Shown: positions 26,715 through 34,602 of the stretch, one piece after another
How positions within the stretch are numbered: the stretch's first letter is position 1
Layout of the letters: every line of letters starts with the position of its first letter
From: Oscillospiraceae bacterium
GTDB lineage: Bacteria; Bacillota; Clostridia; Oscillospirales; Oscillospiraceae
Reading direction: 5' to 3'
NCBI GenBank assembly: GCA_015067435.1
Contig: SVMM01000002.1
Coordinates: forward strand, 1-64,000
DNA length: 64,000 nucleotides
Program-made: the position numbers and the translations under genes
Notes under the pieces: generated by a model
The model's input: only the letters and a program-made list of their open reading frames with translations
Told to the model about the DNA's origin: nothing
Database searches by the model: none

Positions 26715-27793
26715 TGCGCCTTCACCTCCTCCAGAAGCTTCATCGCCCGGTCGGCGATCTCGATGGACGACGGCACGATGCCGCCGGTGCGGTGGATCAG
26801 CTTGACAGGCCAGCGGTTTTTCGCCGCGACCTTGACGTCGTAGATCATCTGGCCCATGGAAAGCTCGGTGGAGATCACGAGCTTCGTCTTCGGACCGATC
26901 TCGTCGAACGCCTTGTCGGGGAAGGGCCACAGGCTGATGGGCCGGATCAGGCCGGCCTTGACGCCGCGCTCGGCAAGCAGATCCATCGTCTCGACGCACA
27001 GGCGGGACATGGTGCCAAAGGCGACGAACACGACCTCTGCGTCCTCCAGACCGATCGACTTGTAGCGCACCAACTCTTTCTCCGCCTCGGCGTACTTTTC
27101 AAACATTTTCTCGACGTGCGCTTCCAGCACGTCCGGCTGCATCCGCAGCGAGTAGATCACGTTGCGGCCCTCGTGCTGGCCGGTGCCGGTGATTGCCCAC
27201 GGCTTGATCTTCGGAATGTCCGCAACGGGCGTGATCTCCTTTTTCGGGGGCAGCTCGACGGGCTCCATCATCTGGCCCATCATGGCATCCGCAAGGATCA
27301 GGACGGGGTTGCGGTACTTTTCCGCGATGTCGAAGCACTCGTAGATCAGGTCGACGCACTCCTGAATGCCCGCGGGGGCAAAGACGGGGATCTTTGCGTC
27401 GCCGTTGTAGCCGCCGCGCGTGACCTGTAAATAGTCCGCCTGTCCGGGCTGGATGCCGCCGACGCCGGGACCGCCGCGGGACACGTTCATCGCGACGAGC
27501 GGCACCTCGGTCGAGCAGATAAAGCCGAGGCCCTCCTGCATCAGCGCGAGACCGGGGGAGCTGGTGGAGATGAACACGCGCCCGCCCGCCGCCGCAGCGC
27601 CGAACGCCATATTGACCGCTGCGAGCTCGCTCTCCGCCTGCAAAAACGCGCCGCCTGCCTTCGGCAGCTCATGGCTCATGTACTCGGGAATCTCGTTCTG
27701 CGGAGTGATTGGGTAGCCGAAGTAGCACTTGACGCCCGCGCGGATGGCGGCCTCGCCGAACGCCTCGTTGCCTTTCATCAAAATCCTGCTCAT
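26711..27793 (-). CDS. vorB: 2-oxoacid:ferredoxin oxidoreductase alpha subunit, VorB type
   Basis: 360-residue alpha subunit. The N-terminus ILMKGNEAFGEAAIRAGVKCYFGYPITPQNEIPEY is split across residues 4-38 and matches the 3-methyl-2-oxobutanoate (2-oxoisovalerate) ferredoxin oxidoreductase VorB as I remember it, rather than KorA or PorA. With beta, gamma and the ferredoxin-like subunit it would interconvert a branched 2-oxoacid and acyl-CoA plus CO2 with ferredoxin. The reaction is reversible; the T-box in front of the operon argues for reductive carboxylation. It overlaps the ferredoxin subunit by four bases. Confidence 0.9.
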   Translation of the reverse strand: MSRILMKGNEAFGEAAIRAGVKCYFGYPITPQNEIPEYMSHELPKAGGAFLQAESELAAVNMAFGAAAAGGRVFISTSSPGLALMQEGLGFICSTEVPLVAMNVSRGGPGVGGIQPGQADYLQVTRGGYNGDAKIPVFAPAGIQECVDLIYECFDIAEKYRNPVLILADAMMGQMMEPVELPPKKEITPVADIPKIKPWAITGTGQHEGRNVIYSLRMQPDVLEAHVEKMFEKYAEAEKELVRYKSIGLEDAEVVFVAFGTMSRLCVETMDLLAERGVKAGLIRPISLWPFPDKAFDEIGPKTKLVISTELSMGQMIYDVKVAAKNRWPVKLIHRTGGIVPSSIEIADRAMKLLEEVKAQ

Positions 27794-28020
27794 GTTTCGC
27801 CCTCCTCCAGTTCATAGATCGTGATGCAGCAGTCGGGGCACATCAGCGCGCAGCTTGTGCAGCCGATGCACTGCGTCTCGTCCGTGCAGCAGGCGGGGTG
27901 ATAGCCCTTGGCGTTCACTGATGCGTCCATGGCGAGGATGTGCTTCGGACACACGCTGACGCAGAGCTCACAGCCCTTGCATTTGTCGGCGTTGAAGGAA
28001 AGCCGGAATCGTCTGTTCAT
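27790..28020 (-). CDS. 4Fe-4S ferredoxin-like subunit of the oxidoreductase (VorD/KorD type)
   Basis: Small protein with two 4Fe-4S motifs: CKGCELCVSVCP and CIGCTSCALMCP. It passes electrons between ferredoxin and the TPP subunit. ATG at 28020 gives 76 residues and sits eight bases from GGAG; an ATG six bases earlier (28026) is only three bases from it. It overlaps the alpha gene by four bases and follows the acyl-CoA synthetase fusion by 15 bases. Confidence 0.92.
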   Translation of the reverse strand: MNRRFRLSFNADKCKGCELCVSVCPKHILAMDASVNAKGYHPACCTDETQCIGCTSCALMCPDCCITIYELEEGET

Positions 28021-28035
28021 GGTCATATCTCCTAT

Positions 28036-30327
28036 TTATAATTTGTTCCTGATGATCTTGCCGGAGATCGTCTTGGGCAGCTCGTCGCGGAATTCGACGA
28101 TGCGCGGGTACTTGTACGGCGCGGTGCGCTTCTTGACGTAGTCCTGAATCTCCTTCTTGAGCTCGTCCGTGCCCTCGGTGCCCTTCGTCAGCGTGATGCA
28201 CGCCTTGACCACCTGACCGCGGATCTCGTCCGGCGCGGCGCAGACGCCGCACTCCAGCACGTAGGGAAGCTCCATGATGACGCTCTCGATCTCGAACGGC
28301 CCGATGCGGTAGCCGGAGGACTTGATGACGTCGTCCGCGCGGCCGACGTACCAGAAGTAGCCGTCCTCGTCCTGCCAAGCGAGGTCGCCGGTGTGGTAGT
28401 ATTCGTCGTGCCAGCTCGCGGCGGTCGCCTCCGGCGCCTCATAATAGCCCTTGAACAGGCCGCAGGGGTCGCCCGCGCCGGTGTAGATGACGATCTCGCC
28501 GGTGTCGCCGGTGTTCACGGGCTTGCCGTCCGCGTCCATCAGCTCCACGGAGTACATGGGGTTCGGCTTGCCCATGGAGCCGGGCTTCGGCGTGGTGCCG
28601 ACAAAGTTGCCAATGACCAGCGTGGTTTCGGTCTGGCCGAAACCCTCCATGATGGAAAGACCCGTGATCTTCTTGAACTGCTCGTAGACCTCCGGGTTCA
28701 TCGCCTCACCCGCGATGCTCGCGTGGCGGATGGAGGTGAGATCGTACTTTGAGAGATCTTCCTTAATGAAAAAGCGGTACATCGTCGGCGGCGCGCAGAA
28801 GGTCGTGATCTGGTACTTCGCGAACAGCGGCAGGATGTCGTCGGCGGCGAAGCGGTCGAAGTCATAGACGAAGGTCGCCGCGCCGTTCATCCACTGGCCG
28901 TAGAGCTTGCCCCACAGCGCCTTCCCCCATCCGGTGTCGGAGATCGTGAGATGGATGCCGTCGGGATCGACGCAGTGCCAGTAGCGCGCCGTAACGTAGT
29001 GCCCGAGCGGATACTTGCAGCTGTGCTCCACCGCCTTGGGGTAGCCGGACGTGCCGGAGGAGAAGAGCATGAGCATCGTGTCGCTGCCCTGAATGCTGTC
29101 CTCCGTGCGGTGGAAGCGGCTGGAATACATCTCATACTCGTCGTCGAAGCTGTGCCAGCCCTCGCGCCGGCCGCCGCTGATGACACGCAGACGTACGGTG
29201 GGGCAGCGCTGCATCGCCTTTTCCGCCTCCGCCGCGCAGCCGCCGTGGGCGGAGCAGACGATGGCGGAGACGCCGGCAGTCTGGAAGCGGTACTCGAAGT
29301 CCTTCTCCACCAGCTGGTCGGTGGCGGGGATAGCGACGGCGCCCAGCTTGTGCAGACCCACGATCACCGGCCAGAACTCCCAGTTGCGCCGCATGACCAG
29401 CATCACACGGTCGCCGCGGTTGATGCCGAGCGCGCGGAAGTAGTTCGCCGCGCGGGCGCTCATCTTCTTCATCTGCTCGAAGGTGAAGCGGCGCTCGTTC
29501 TTCTCGCGGTCGAGGTGCACCATGGCGAGGCGGTTCGGCTCTTTCTCCGCAATGGCGTCGACCACGTCGAAGGCGAAGTTGAAGCGTTCGGTGTTGTGGA
29601 ACTCGACGGAGAGGGGATAGCCGGTCGCATCCTCGACGGTGCTGACGAACTCGGACATGAAGGCGGGGGCGGGCTTGAGCGGGGAGGAGAGCAGCTTTGC
29701 AGCCTCCTCGCCGGGCTGGACAATGTGTCCGTGCTCCCACTGCACCTCCTCCTCGGCGAGAATGACCGCGAGGAATACGCAGTCCTCGCCGTCAACGGCG
29801 ATGATGCCGTGGGGCTTGGAAGAGTCGTAGTAGATGCAGTCGCCGGGGCCGAGGGTTTCGGTGTGCTCCCCGATCTTGATCTTCATGCGCCCCTCGATGA
29901 CGAGGTCGAACTCCTGTCCCTTGTGCGAGACCTGATGGATGGGCTTATGCTGCTCCTCCTCGGAGTACTCGTAGCGCACCCAGTAGGGGTCCGCCTTGCG
30001 GTTCTTGAACAGCGGCGCGATGCTGCTGATCTCGATACCCGGCTCCTTGGCGGTGAGCTGGCCCTTGCCGCGGCGCGTGACCGAATAACCGGTCAGGCGC
30101 GGCGTGCTGCCCTCCATCAGCTCCATGATCTCAACGCCGAAGGTCAGCGCGCACTTATGAATAAAGGTGAAAGGCAGATCGGCCTCGCCGGCCTCATAGA
30201 TGCGGTAGTCCTCCGGTTCCACGCCCGTGAACCGTGCCATTTCCTGTTCGGTGTAACCGCTGAGGATGCGCAGCTCGCGGATGCGCTCCGCGACCTCCAG
30301 CAGCGCGCCGGTCGTCGTGTTTACCAT
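28036..30327 (-). CDS. XRE-cupin-acyl-CoA synthetase fusion protein
   Basis: 763 residues in three parts. Residues about 8-75 are an XRE helix-turn-helix (VAERIRELRILSGYTEQEMARFTGV). Residues about 110-185 are a cupin (HKGQEFDLVIEGRMKIKIG, GDCIYYDSSKPHGI). Residues about 235-763 are an AMP-forming acyl-CoA synthetase: FSSGTSGYPKAVEH, the YHTGDLAWQDEDGYFWYVGR hinge region, RADDVIKSSGYRIGPFEIE and the C-terminal acylating lysine in PKTISGKIIRNK. XRE-cupin proteins (PuuR-like) are one-component regulators; here one is joined to an enzyme, with no stop or frameshift between. It is the first gene after the T-box leader and would activate a branched acid to acyl-CoA for the VOR enzyme. Substrate is inferred. 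Confidence 0.88.
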   Translation of the reverse strand: MVNTTTGALLEVAERIRELRILSGYTEQEMARFTGVEPEDYRIYEAGEADLPFTFIHKCALTFGVEIMELMEGSTPRLTGYSVTRRGKGQLTAKEPGIEISSIAPLFKNRKADPYWVRYEYSEEEQHKPIHQVSHKGQEFDLVIEGRMKIKIGEHTETLGPGDCIYYDSSKPHGIIAVDGEDCVFLAVILAEEEVQWEHGHIVQPGEEAAKLLSSPLKPAPAFMSEFVSTVEDATGYPLSVEFHNTERFNFAFDVVDAIAEKEPNRLAMVHLDREKNERRFTFEQMKKMSARAANYFRALGINRGDRVMLVMRRNWEFWPVIVGLHKLGAVAIPATDQLVEKDFEYRFQTAGVSAIVCSAHGGCAAEAEKAMQRCPTVRLRVISGGRREGWHSFDDEYEMYSSRFHRTEDSIQGSDTMLMLFSSGTSGYPKAVEHSCKYPLGHYVTARYWHCVDPDGIHLTISDTGWGKALWGKLYGQWMNGAATFVYDFDRFAADDILPLFAKYQITTFCAPPTMYRFFIKEDLSKYDLTSIRHASIAGEAMNPEVYEQFKKITGLSIMEGFGQTETTLVIGNFVGTTPKPGSMGKPNPMYSVELMDADGKPVNTGDTGEIVIYTGAGDPCGLFKGYYEAPEATAASWHDEYYHTGDLAWQDEDGYFWYVGRADDVIKSSGYRIGPFEIESVIMELPYVLECGVCAAPDEIRGQVVKACITLTKGTEGTDELKKEIQDYVKKRTAPYKYPRIVEFRDELPKTISGKIIRNKL

Positions 30328-30381
30328 GGTCGTTTTCCTCCTGTTTCAGCTTTACCATAGGCGAGACGTGGTGGAAAAAAG

Positions 30382-30683
30382 AAAAACACCCGTCTCAAAT
30401 CTTCCTTTGAGACGAGTGCTGATGCACACCCGCGGTACCACTCAAATTGCGCTTTCGCGCCGCTCTGCGGGCTCTAACAAGCCCTTGGCCTTCACGCAGC
30501 CTTCACGTGGAGCCTTACCCGACCGTCGCCCCGTATACGTGGCTCCGTTCGCTCGGACTCCCGACTCGGAAGTGATGGGTCATAAGGGAAGCGCTTTGCT
30601 CCGGCTCTCAGCAGCCGCCGGCTCTCTGTCGTCAAAAGCGATCCCGACCGTCTTCGTCACAGTCTTTTTTGCTTTTCGATTGT
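30382..30683 (-). promoter_or_regulatory. T-box leader, isoleucine specifier likely
   Basis: Minus-strand leader RNA of the six-gene operon. The T-box sequence AGTGGTACCGCGGGTG lies at 30442 to 30427. It is followed by a terminator with a 13-base-pair stem (30418-30406 with 30399-30387) and a T-run. Stem I shows the AGAGAGCCGG...GAGAGCCGG distal part and a GA-rich k-turn. Counting up from the k-turn (CCGAGTC), the helix CTTC/GAAG and the usual A, the specifier is AUC at 30576-30574 (Ile). Uncharged tRNA-Ile would then allow read-through. A CUU (Leu) reading nearby fits less well. T-box identity is strong; the codon is moderate. Confidence 0.88.
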
Positions 30684-30689
30684 ACTGTA

Positions 30690-30719
30690 ATTTTACGCGT
30701 TAAAGCGTGTATTCGTCAA
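30690..30719 (-). promoter_or_regulatory. Promoter of the T-box operon
   Basis: Minus strand -35 TTGACG (30719 to 30714), 18-base spacer, -10 TAAAAT (30695 to 30690), a few bases before the leader. Confidence 0.6.
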
Positions 30720-30825
30720 TAGTGCTGTTTCTACAAAATTTCGCTCTGCGGCAGGGCGGTAATCGGCAGTTCTGCGCAAACGGCGTAAAAACGGGAGCTT
30801 TCTCCCCGGATTGCTCCGCTCCGAC

Positions 30826-30855
30826 TTGACGGAAAGCACCTATCAAATGTAAAAT
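30826..30855 (+). promoter_or_regulatory. Divergent promoter of the P-loop gene
   Basis: -35 TTGACG (30826-30831), 18-base spacer, -10 TAAAAT (30850-30855). It has the same hexamers and spacing as the divergent T-box promoter. The -10 covers an ATG at 30854, so translation must begin later, at 30896. Confidence 0.55.
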
Positions 30856-30895
30856 GGTCGCGCCCGCAAGGGACAAACGCAGAGACAGGTGGATT

Positions 30896-31636
30896 ATGAG
30901 CACTTTTTTGGAACAGATGGCACAGGGACCGCGCATCATCGCGGTCACCGGGCATTTCGGCAGCGGAAAAACGGAGTTTTGCGTTTCGCTGGCATTTGCG
31001 CTCGCGGCGCGCGCGGCAAAGCTGCGTGCGGATGGCACGGCAGGCGGGCAGGAACGGCTCGCTGTCGCGGATCTGGACATCGAAAACCCGTTTTTCCGTT
31101 CCCGCGAGCGGCAGGACGCGCTGGAGGCGGCAGGCGTCCGCGTTTACTCCGATCCCTTCAACGGGCGCAACGGTTCCGAGCTGCAAACGATCTCCGGCGC
31201 CATCCGCGCGCCGCTGGAGGACGAGGGCTGCCGCGTGCTGCTGGACACCGGCGGCGATTTCACCGGCGCGATGATACTCAACCAGTTCGGGAAATATTTT
31301 CATGATGGCGCGTACCGCCTGCTGTGCGTCGTCAACCCCTTCCGTCCCGGCAGCGACACCGTGGACAAGGCGGTGGAGCACATTCGCGGCATCGAACGCG
31401 CAACGGGGCTTCGCGTGACCGGACTGGTGGCGAACGGGCATCTGATCCGGCAGACGACCGCGGAGGAGGTGCGCCGCGGCTGGGAATTTACGGCGGAGAC
31501 CGCGGAGAAGGCCGGCATTCCCGCGCTGTGTGCCTGCTGCATGGAATCGCTCGTCCCGGAGGCGAAGGGCCTTGGCTTTGAGGTGTTTCCCATCGGTATG
31601 TATATGAGGGACAGCTATCTCGACCGTCCGGTGTGA
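30896..31636 (+). CDS. P-loop ATP-binding protein (SIMIBI-like), function unknown
   Basis: 246-residue protein with Walker A GHFGSGKTEF near residues 17-26, a DLDIENPFFRSRE segment near 61-73 that may bind metal or the partner, and LLDTGGDFTGAM near 112-123 as the Walker B/switch region. It resembles the MinD/CobB-like nucleotide-binding proteins found near energy-metabolism genes in Clostridia, but I cannot name a function. The start follows AGGTGG. It is divergent from the T-box operon with a matching promoter, which suggests but does not prove a link. Confidence 0.7.
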   Translation: MSTFLEQMAQGPRIIAVTGHFGSGKTEFCVSLAFALAARAAKLRADGTAGGQERLAVADLDIENPFFRSRERQDALEAAGVRVYSDPFNGRNGSELQTISGAIRAPLEDEGCRVLLDTGGDFTGAMILNQFGKYFHDGAYRLLCVVNPFRPGSDTVDKAVEHIRGIERATGLRVTGLVANGHLIRQTTAEEVRRGWEFTAETAEKAGIPALCACCMESLVPEAKGLGFEVFPIGMYMRDSYLDRPV

Positions 31637-31698
31637 CGAAGCGGGGGGCATCGGACTTCCTCTCCGTCGCATAGGATGGAGGGAAAGCAGGTGATACC

Positions 31699-31986
31699 AT
31701 GGATCAACGCTTTACCGAGCTGCGCTGCCGGGAGGTCATCAACATCTGCGACGGCTGCCGCCTCGGCTACGTCGGCGACCTTGAGCTGCGGATACCGGAA
31801 GGCGAGATCACTGCGCTCATCGTACCGGGGCCGCTGCGTTTTTTCGGCCTGTTCGGGCGCGGAGAGGAATATTACATCCCGTGGCGCTGTATCAAGCGCA
31901 TCGGGGACGACGTGATCCTGATCGAGCATACCTTCCCGCGCCGCGAGGGCGAAGCGCCGCCGCGTGGGAGGAAGCGCCGGTTCTGA
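31699..31986 (+). CDS. YlmC/YmxH family sporulation protein (PRC-barrel)
   Basis: 95-residue PRC-barrel protein. MDQRFTELRCREVINICDGCRLGYVGDLEL is the typical opening (split at residues 1-30), followed by the RFFGLFGRGEEYYIPWRCIKRIGDDVILIE strands. Family members are sporulation-linked small proteins of unclear role. It follows the P-loop gene by 62 bases behind GGAAAGCAGGTG. Confidence 0.88.
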   Translation: MDQRFTELRCREVINICDGCRLGYVGDLELRIPEGEITALIVPGPLRFFGLFGRGEEYYIPWRCIKRIGDDVILIEHTFPRREGEAPPRGRKRRF

Positions 31987-32017
31987 CAAAAAATTTGCAA
32001 GAAACGCGAAAAAACTC

Positions 32018-32046
32018 TTGCAATCCGGAAAGCTGTATGCTATTCT
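32018..32046 (+). promoter_or_regulatory. Promoter of rpsB-tsf
   Basis: -35 TTGCAA (32018-32023), 17-base spacer, -10 TATTCT (32041-32046). The leader of about 100 bases to rpsB contains a CTGCC...GGCAG hairpin near 32080-32104 that could be a site for S2 autoregulation; this is unproven. Confidence 0.6.
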
Positions 32047-32156
32047 ATCAGGGCATTCCGCACGGAGACGGACTTTCTGCCTGTGCCCGCAAGGGTCGGC
32101 AGGAGGGTTGAGGTCTTCGGAGGCAACAACAAAAACAAAAGGAGAAACAAAGCAAA

Positions 32157-32900
32157 ATGGCAAACGTCGTATCCATGAAAGCCCTGCTGGAAGCAGGCGT
32201 CCACTTCGGTCATCAGACCCGTCGCTGGAACCCCAAGATGGCTCCCTATATCTATACGGAGCGCAACGGCATCTACATCATTGACCTGCAGAAGACGGTC
32301 AAGAAGCTCGAAGAGGCGTACAGCTTCGTGCGCGGCATCTCCGAGGAGGGCAAGACCCTGCTGTTCGTCGGCACGAAGAAGCAGGCGCAGGAGGCCATCC
32401 GCGACGAGGCGCTTCGCTGCAACATGTACTATGTCAACGCCCGCTGGCTCGGCGGCATGATGACCAACTTCAAGACCATGCGTACCCGCATCGACCGTCT
32501 CACCCAGCTCAAGCGCATGCAGGAGGACGGCACGTTCGATATGCTGCCCAAGAAGGAAGTCATGAAGCACCTTGGCGAGATCGAGAAGCTGGAGAAGTAT
32601 CTCGGCGGCGTCAAGGAGATGAACCGTCTCCCCGGCGCGCTGTTCATCGTCGACACCCGCAAGGAGCGCAACGCCATCGCCGAGGCGCACAAGCTCGGCA
32701 TTCCCGTCGTCGCCATCGCCGACACCAACTGCGATCCCGACGAGATCGATTATCCCATCCCCGGCAACGACGACGCCATCCGCGCCATCAAGCTGATCGC
32801 TTCCGTCATGGCGAACGCCATGATCGAGGGCAAGCAGGGCGAGGTCATGGAGGACGCCGTGGCGGAAAAGGCCGAGGGCGAGGCCGAGGCGGAAGCCTGA
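32157..32900 (+). CDS. rpsB: Small ribosomal subunit protein uS2
   Basis: Component of the 30S head. 247 residues. The opening [20 protein letters not shown] and [36 protein letters not shown] and [21 protein letters not shown] motifs are all present. The last dozen residues are an acidic Ala/Glu tail. AAAAGGAG lies upstream. It is co-transcribed with tsf, with an attenuator-like hairpin between. Confidence 0.98.
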   Translation: MANVVSMKALLEAGVHFGHQTRRWNPKMAPYIYTERNGIYIIDLQKTVKKLEEAYSFVRGISEEGKTLLFVGTKKQAQEAIRDEALRCNMYYVNARWLGGMMTNFKTMRTRIDRLTQLKRMQEDGTFDMLPKKEVMKHLGEIEKLEKYLGGVKEMNRLPGALFIVDTRKERNAIAEAHKLGIPVVAIADTNCDPDEIDYPIPGNDDAIRAIKLIASVMANAMIEGKQGEVMEDAVAEKAEGEAEAEA

Positions 32901-32912
32901 TAGAGAACCTTT

Positions 32913-32942
32913 ACGGGGCGGGGCAGAGCCTCGCTCCGTTTT
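32913..32942 (+). terminator. Attenuator-like hairpin between rpsB and tsf
   Basis: A 12-pair stem including two G-U pairs (32913-32924 with 32928-32939), three-base loop, then four T. It looks like an intrinsic terminator inside the operon and may reduce tsf transcription relative to rpsB. Confidence 0.55.
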
Positions 32943-32975
32943 CACAAAACTGATAATAATTGGGAGGACAGAAAT

Positions 32976-33896
32976 ATGGCATTTACCGCTCAGGATGTTA
33001 AGACGCTGCGCGAGATGACCGGCGTCGGCATGATGGACTGCAAGAAGGCGCTGACCGAGTCGAACGGCGATATGGACAAGGCGGTCGAGTGGCTGCGTGA
33101 AAAGGGCATGGCGGCCTCCGCCAAGAAGGCTGGCCGCATCGCCGCCGAGGGCATGGCTTACGCCGCCGTGATCGACGGCATCGGCGTCGCGGTCGAGGTC
33201 AACGCCGAGACCGACTTCGTCGGCAAGAACGAGAAGTTCCAGGATTTCGTCAAGGGCGTCGCGGCGACCGTCGCGAAGGAGAACCCCGCCGATCTCGACG
33301 CGCTGTTCGCGCTCAAGTTCAACGGCGGCGAGCGCACCGTGCTTGAGCAGCAGAACGAGATGGTGCTCGTCATCGGCGAGAACATCAAGGTTCGCCGCTT
33401 CCAGCGTTTCGCTGAGAACACCTCCGTCCCGTATATCCACGCCGGCGGCAAGATCGGCGTCATCGTCAACCTCAAGGTCGAGGGCGGCATCGACGCCACC
33501 GAGATCGGCAAGGACCTCGCGATGCAGATCGCGGCGCTGAACCCGCGCTTCTGGGACAAGGCCCAGGTCACGGACGAAGTGATTGAGGAAGAGAAGAAGA
33601 TCATGCTCGCCCAGATGGACAACGACCCGAAGATGGCTGCGAAGCCCCAGCAGGTCAAGGAGAACATCGTCAAGGGCAAGCTCAACAAGTTCTACTCCGA
33701 GAACTGCCTCCTCCAGCAGGCGTTCGTCAAGGACGGCGACGTCACGGTCGAGCAGTATATGGAGAAGGCTGCCAAGGCGCTCGGCGGCAAGGTGAGCTTC
33801 GTCGACGCCGTTCGTTTCGAGAAGGGCGAGGGCATCGAGAAGAAGCAGGAGGACGTCGCCTCTGAGATCGCGACGCTCGCCGGCCTGAAGAAGTAA
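32976..33896 (+). CDS. tsf: Elongation factor Ts
   Basis: Guanine-nucleotide exchange factor for EF-Tu. 306 residues: UBA-like N-terminus VKTLREMTGVGMMDCKKAL near 8-26, the NAETDFVGKNEKF segment near 76-88 that contacts EF-Tu, and the two EF-Ts domains. GGGAGGAC precedes ATG. It ends at a strong terminator, so the unit is rpsB-tsf only, without pyrH and frr. Confidence 0.97.
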   Translation: MAFTAQDVKTLREMTGVGMMDCKKALTESNGDMDKAVEWLREKGMAASAKKAGRIAAEGMAYAAVIDGIGVAVEVNAETDFVGKNEKFQDFVKGVAATVAKENPADLDALFALKFNGGERTVLEQQNEMVLVIGENIKVRRFQRFAENTSVPYIHAGGKIGVIVNLKVEGGIDATEIGKDLAMQIAALNPRFWDKAQVTDEVIEEEKKIMLAQMDNDPKMAAKPQQVKENIVKGKLNKFYSENCLLQQAFVKDGDVTVEQYMEKAAKALGGKVSFVDAVRFEKGEGIEKKQEDVASEIATLAGLKK

Positions 33897-33909
33897 AAAT
33901 CGCACAACG

Positions 33910-33945
33910 GCAGGCTTCGGACGTTTGCTCCGGAGCCTGCTTTTA
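33910..33945 (+). terminator. Terminator after tsf
   Basis: Stem 33910-33921 with 33929-33940 (one mismatch), followed by TTTT. Confidence 0.85.
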
Positions 33946-33994
33946 CGTGCGCGAAACGAAATGCAAAAAAGAATAGAAAAACCGCAAAAAACAC

Positions 33995-34024
33995 TTGACA
34001 GAACCTAACGTTCTATGCTATAAT
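33995..34024 (+). promoter_or_regulatory. Strong sigma-A promoter of the tRNA gene
   Basis: Consensus -35 TTGACA (33995-34000), 18-base spacer, consensus -10 TATAAT (34019-34024), 21 bases before the tRNA. Confidence 0.88.
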
Positions 34025-34045
34025 CTCATTCGTTCCGAGCGGTTT

Positions 34046-34121
34046 GGGGGTTTAGCTCAGCTGGGAGAGCGCTTGACTGGCAGTCAAGAGGTCAGCGGTT
34101 CGATCCCGCTAATCTCCACCA
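34046..34121 (+). tRNA. tRNA-Ala (anticodon GGC)
   Basis: 76 bases with encoded CCA. The cloverleaf pairs fully: acceptor 34046-34052 with 34112-34118 region, D arm with AGCTCAGCTGGGAGAGC, anticodon stem CTTGA/TCAAG, loop CTGGCAG with anticodon GGC at 34079-34081, and T arm with GGTTCGATCCC. The G3-U70 wobble pair, the alanine identity element, is present. It reads GCC/GCU codons. Own promoter and terminator make it monocistronic. Confidence 0.97.
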
Positions 34122-34125
34122 AAAA

Positions 34126-34159
34126 GAAGAACATCCTGTTTCGGATGTTCTTCTTTTTT
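34126..34159 (+). terminator. Terminator after tRNA-Ala
   Basis: Perfect 11-pair stem (34126-34136 with 34143-34153), six-base loop, then six T. Confidence 0.93.
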
Positions 34160-34188
34160 AATTCATTTTGACACTTATGAGGCAAAAC

Positions 34189-34602
34189 ATGACCGATTAC
34201 TTTAACGTTACCGTGGACGACGACGCGATCTGCGCCATCAGCAGCATTGGCCTTGCTCATCTGGGCGACGCCGTGTATGAGCTGCTGGTCCGCACGTGGC
34301 TCTGCGTCCACGGCAAGGCGACGGGGAAGGGGCTGCACCGCGCGACGATCGCGCTGGTCTGCGCGGCGAAGCAGGCGGAGCTGTCCGAAAGGCTGCTGCC
34401 GCTCCTGAGCGAGGCGGAGCAGGACGTCTTCCGCCGCGGGCGGAACGCCAACGTGCACACCGTCCCGCACAGCTCCGACCTTGCGACCTACCGGAAGGCG
34501 ACGGCGCTGGAGGCGCTGTTCGGCTGGCTGTATTTACGAGGCGAAAAGGATCGGATCAACGAGCTGTTTGCCGTGATGATGGAGGGTCAGGATGTCACTT
34601 GA
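34189..34602 (+). CDS. mrnC: Mini-ribonuclease 3
   Basis: Double-strand RNase that matures 23S rRNA in Gram-positives. 137 residues from ATG 34189, which has GAGG just upstream; ATG/TTG codons before it lack support. The RNase III catalytic strip LAHLGDAVYELLVR is at residues 17-30, FRRGRNANVHT near 83-93 and KATALEALFGWLYL near 103-116. No dsRBD, as expected. It overlaps rqcH by 11 bases. Confidence 0.92.
   Translation: MTDYFNVTVDDDAICAISSIGLAHLGDAVYELLVRTWLCVHGKATGKGLHRATIALVCAAKQAELSERLLPLLSEAEQDVFRRGRNANVHTVPHSSDLATYRKATALEALFGWLYLRGEKDRINELFAVMMEGQDVT

Noticed and set aside
30584-30586. CUU as the T-box specifier (Leu)
   Set aside because: It is followed by A, but it lies between paired segments too far from the k-turn; AUC at 30576-30574 fits the geometry better. 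Kept as an alternative.
30854-30895. Earlier ATG for the P-loop gene
   Set aside because: It lies inside a good -10 hexamer and has no ribosome site; ATG 30896 has AGGTGG.
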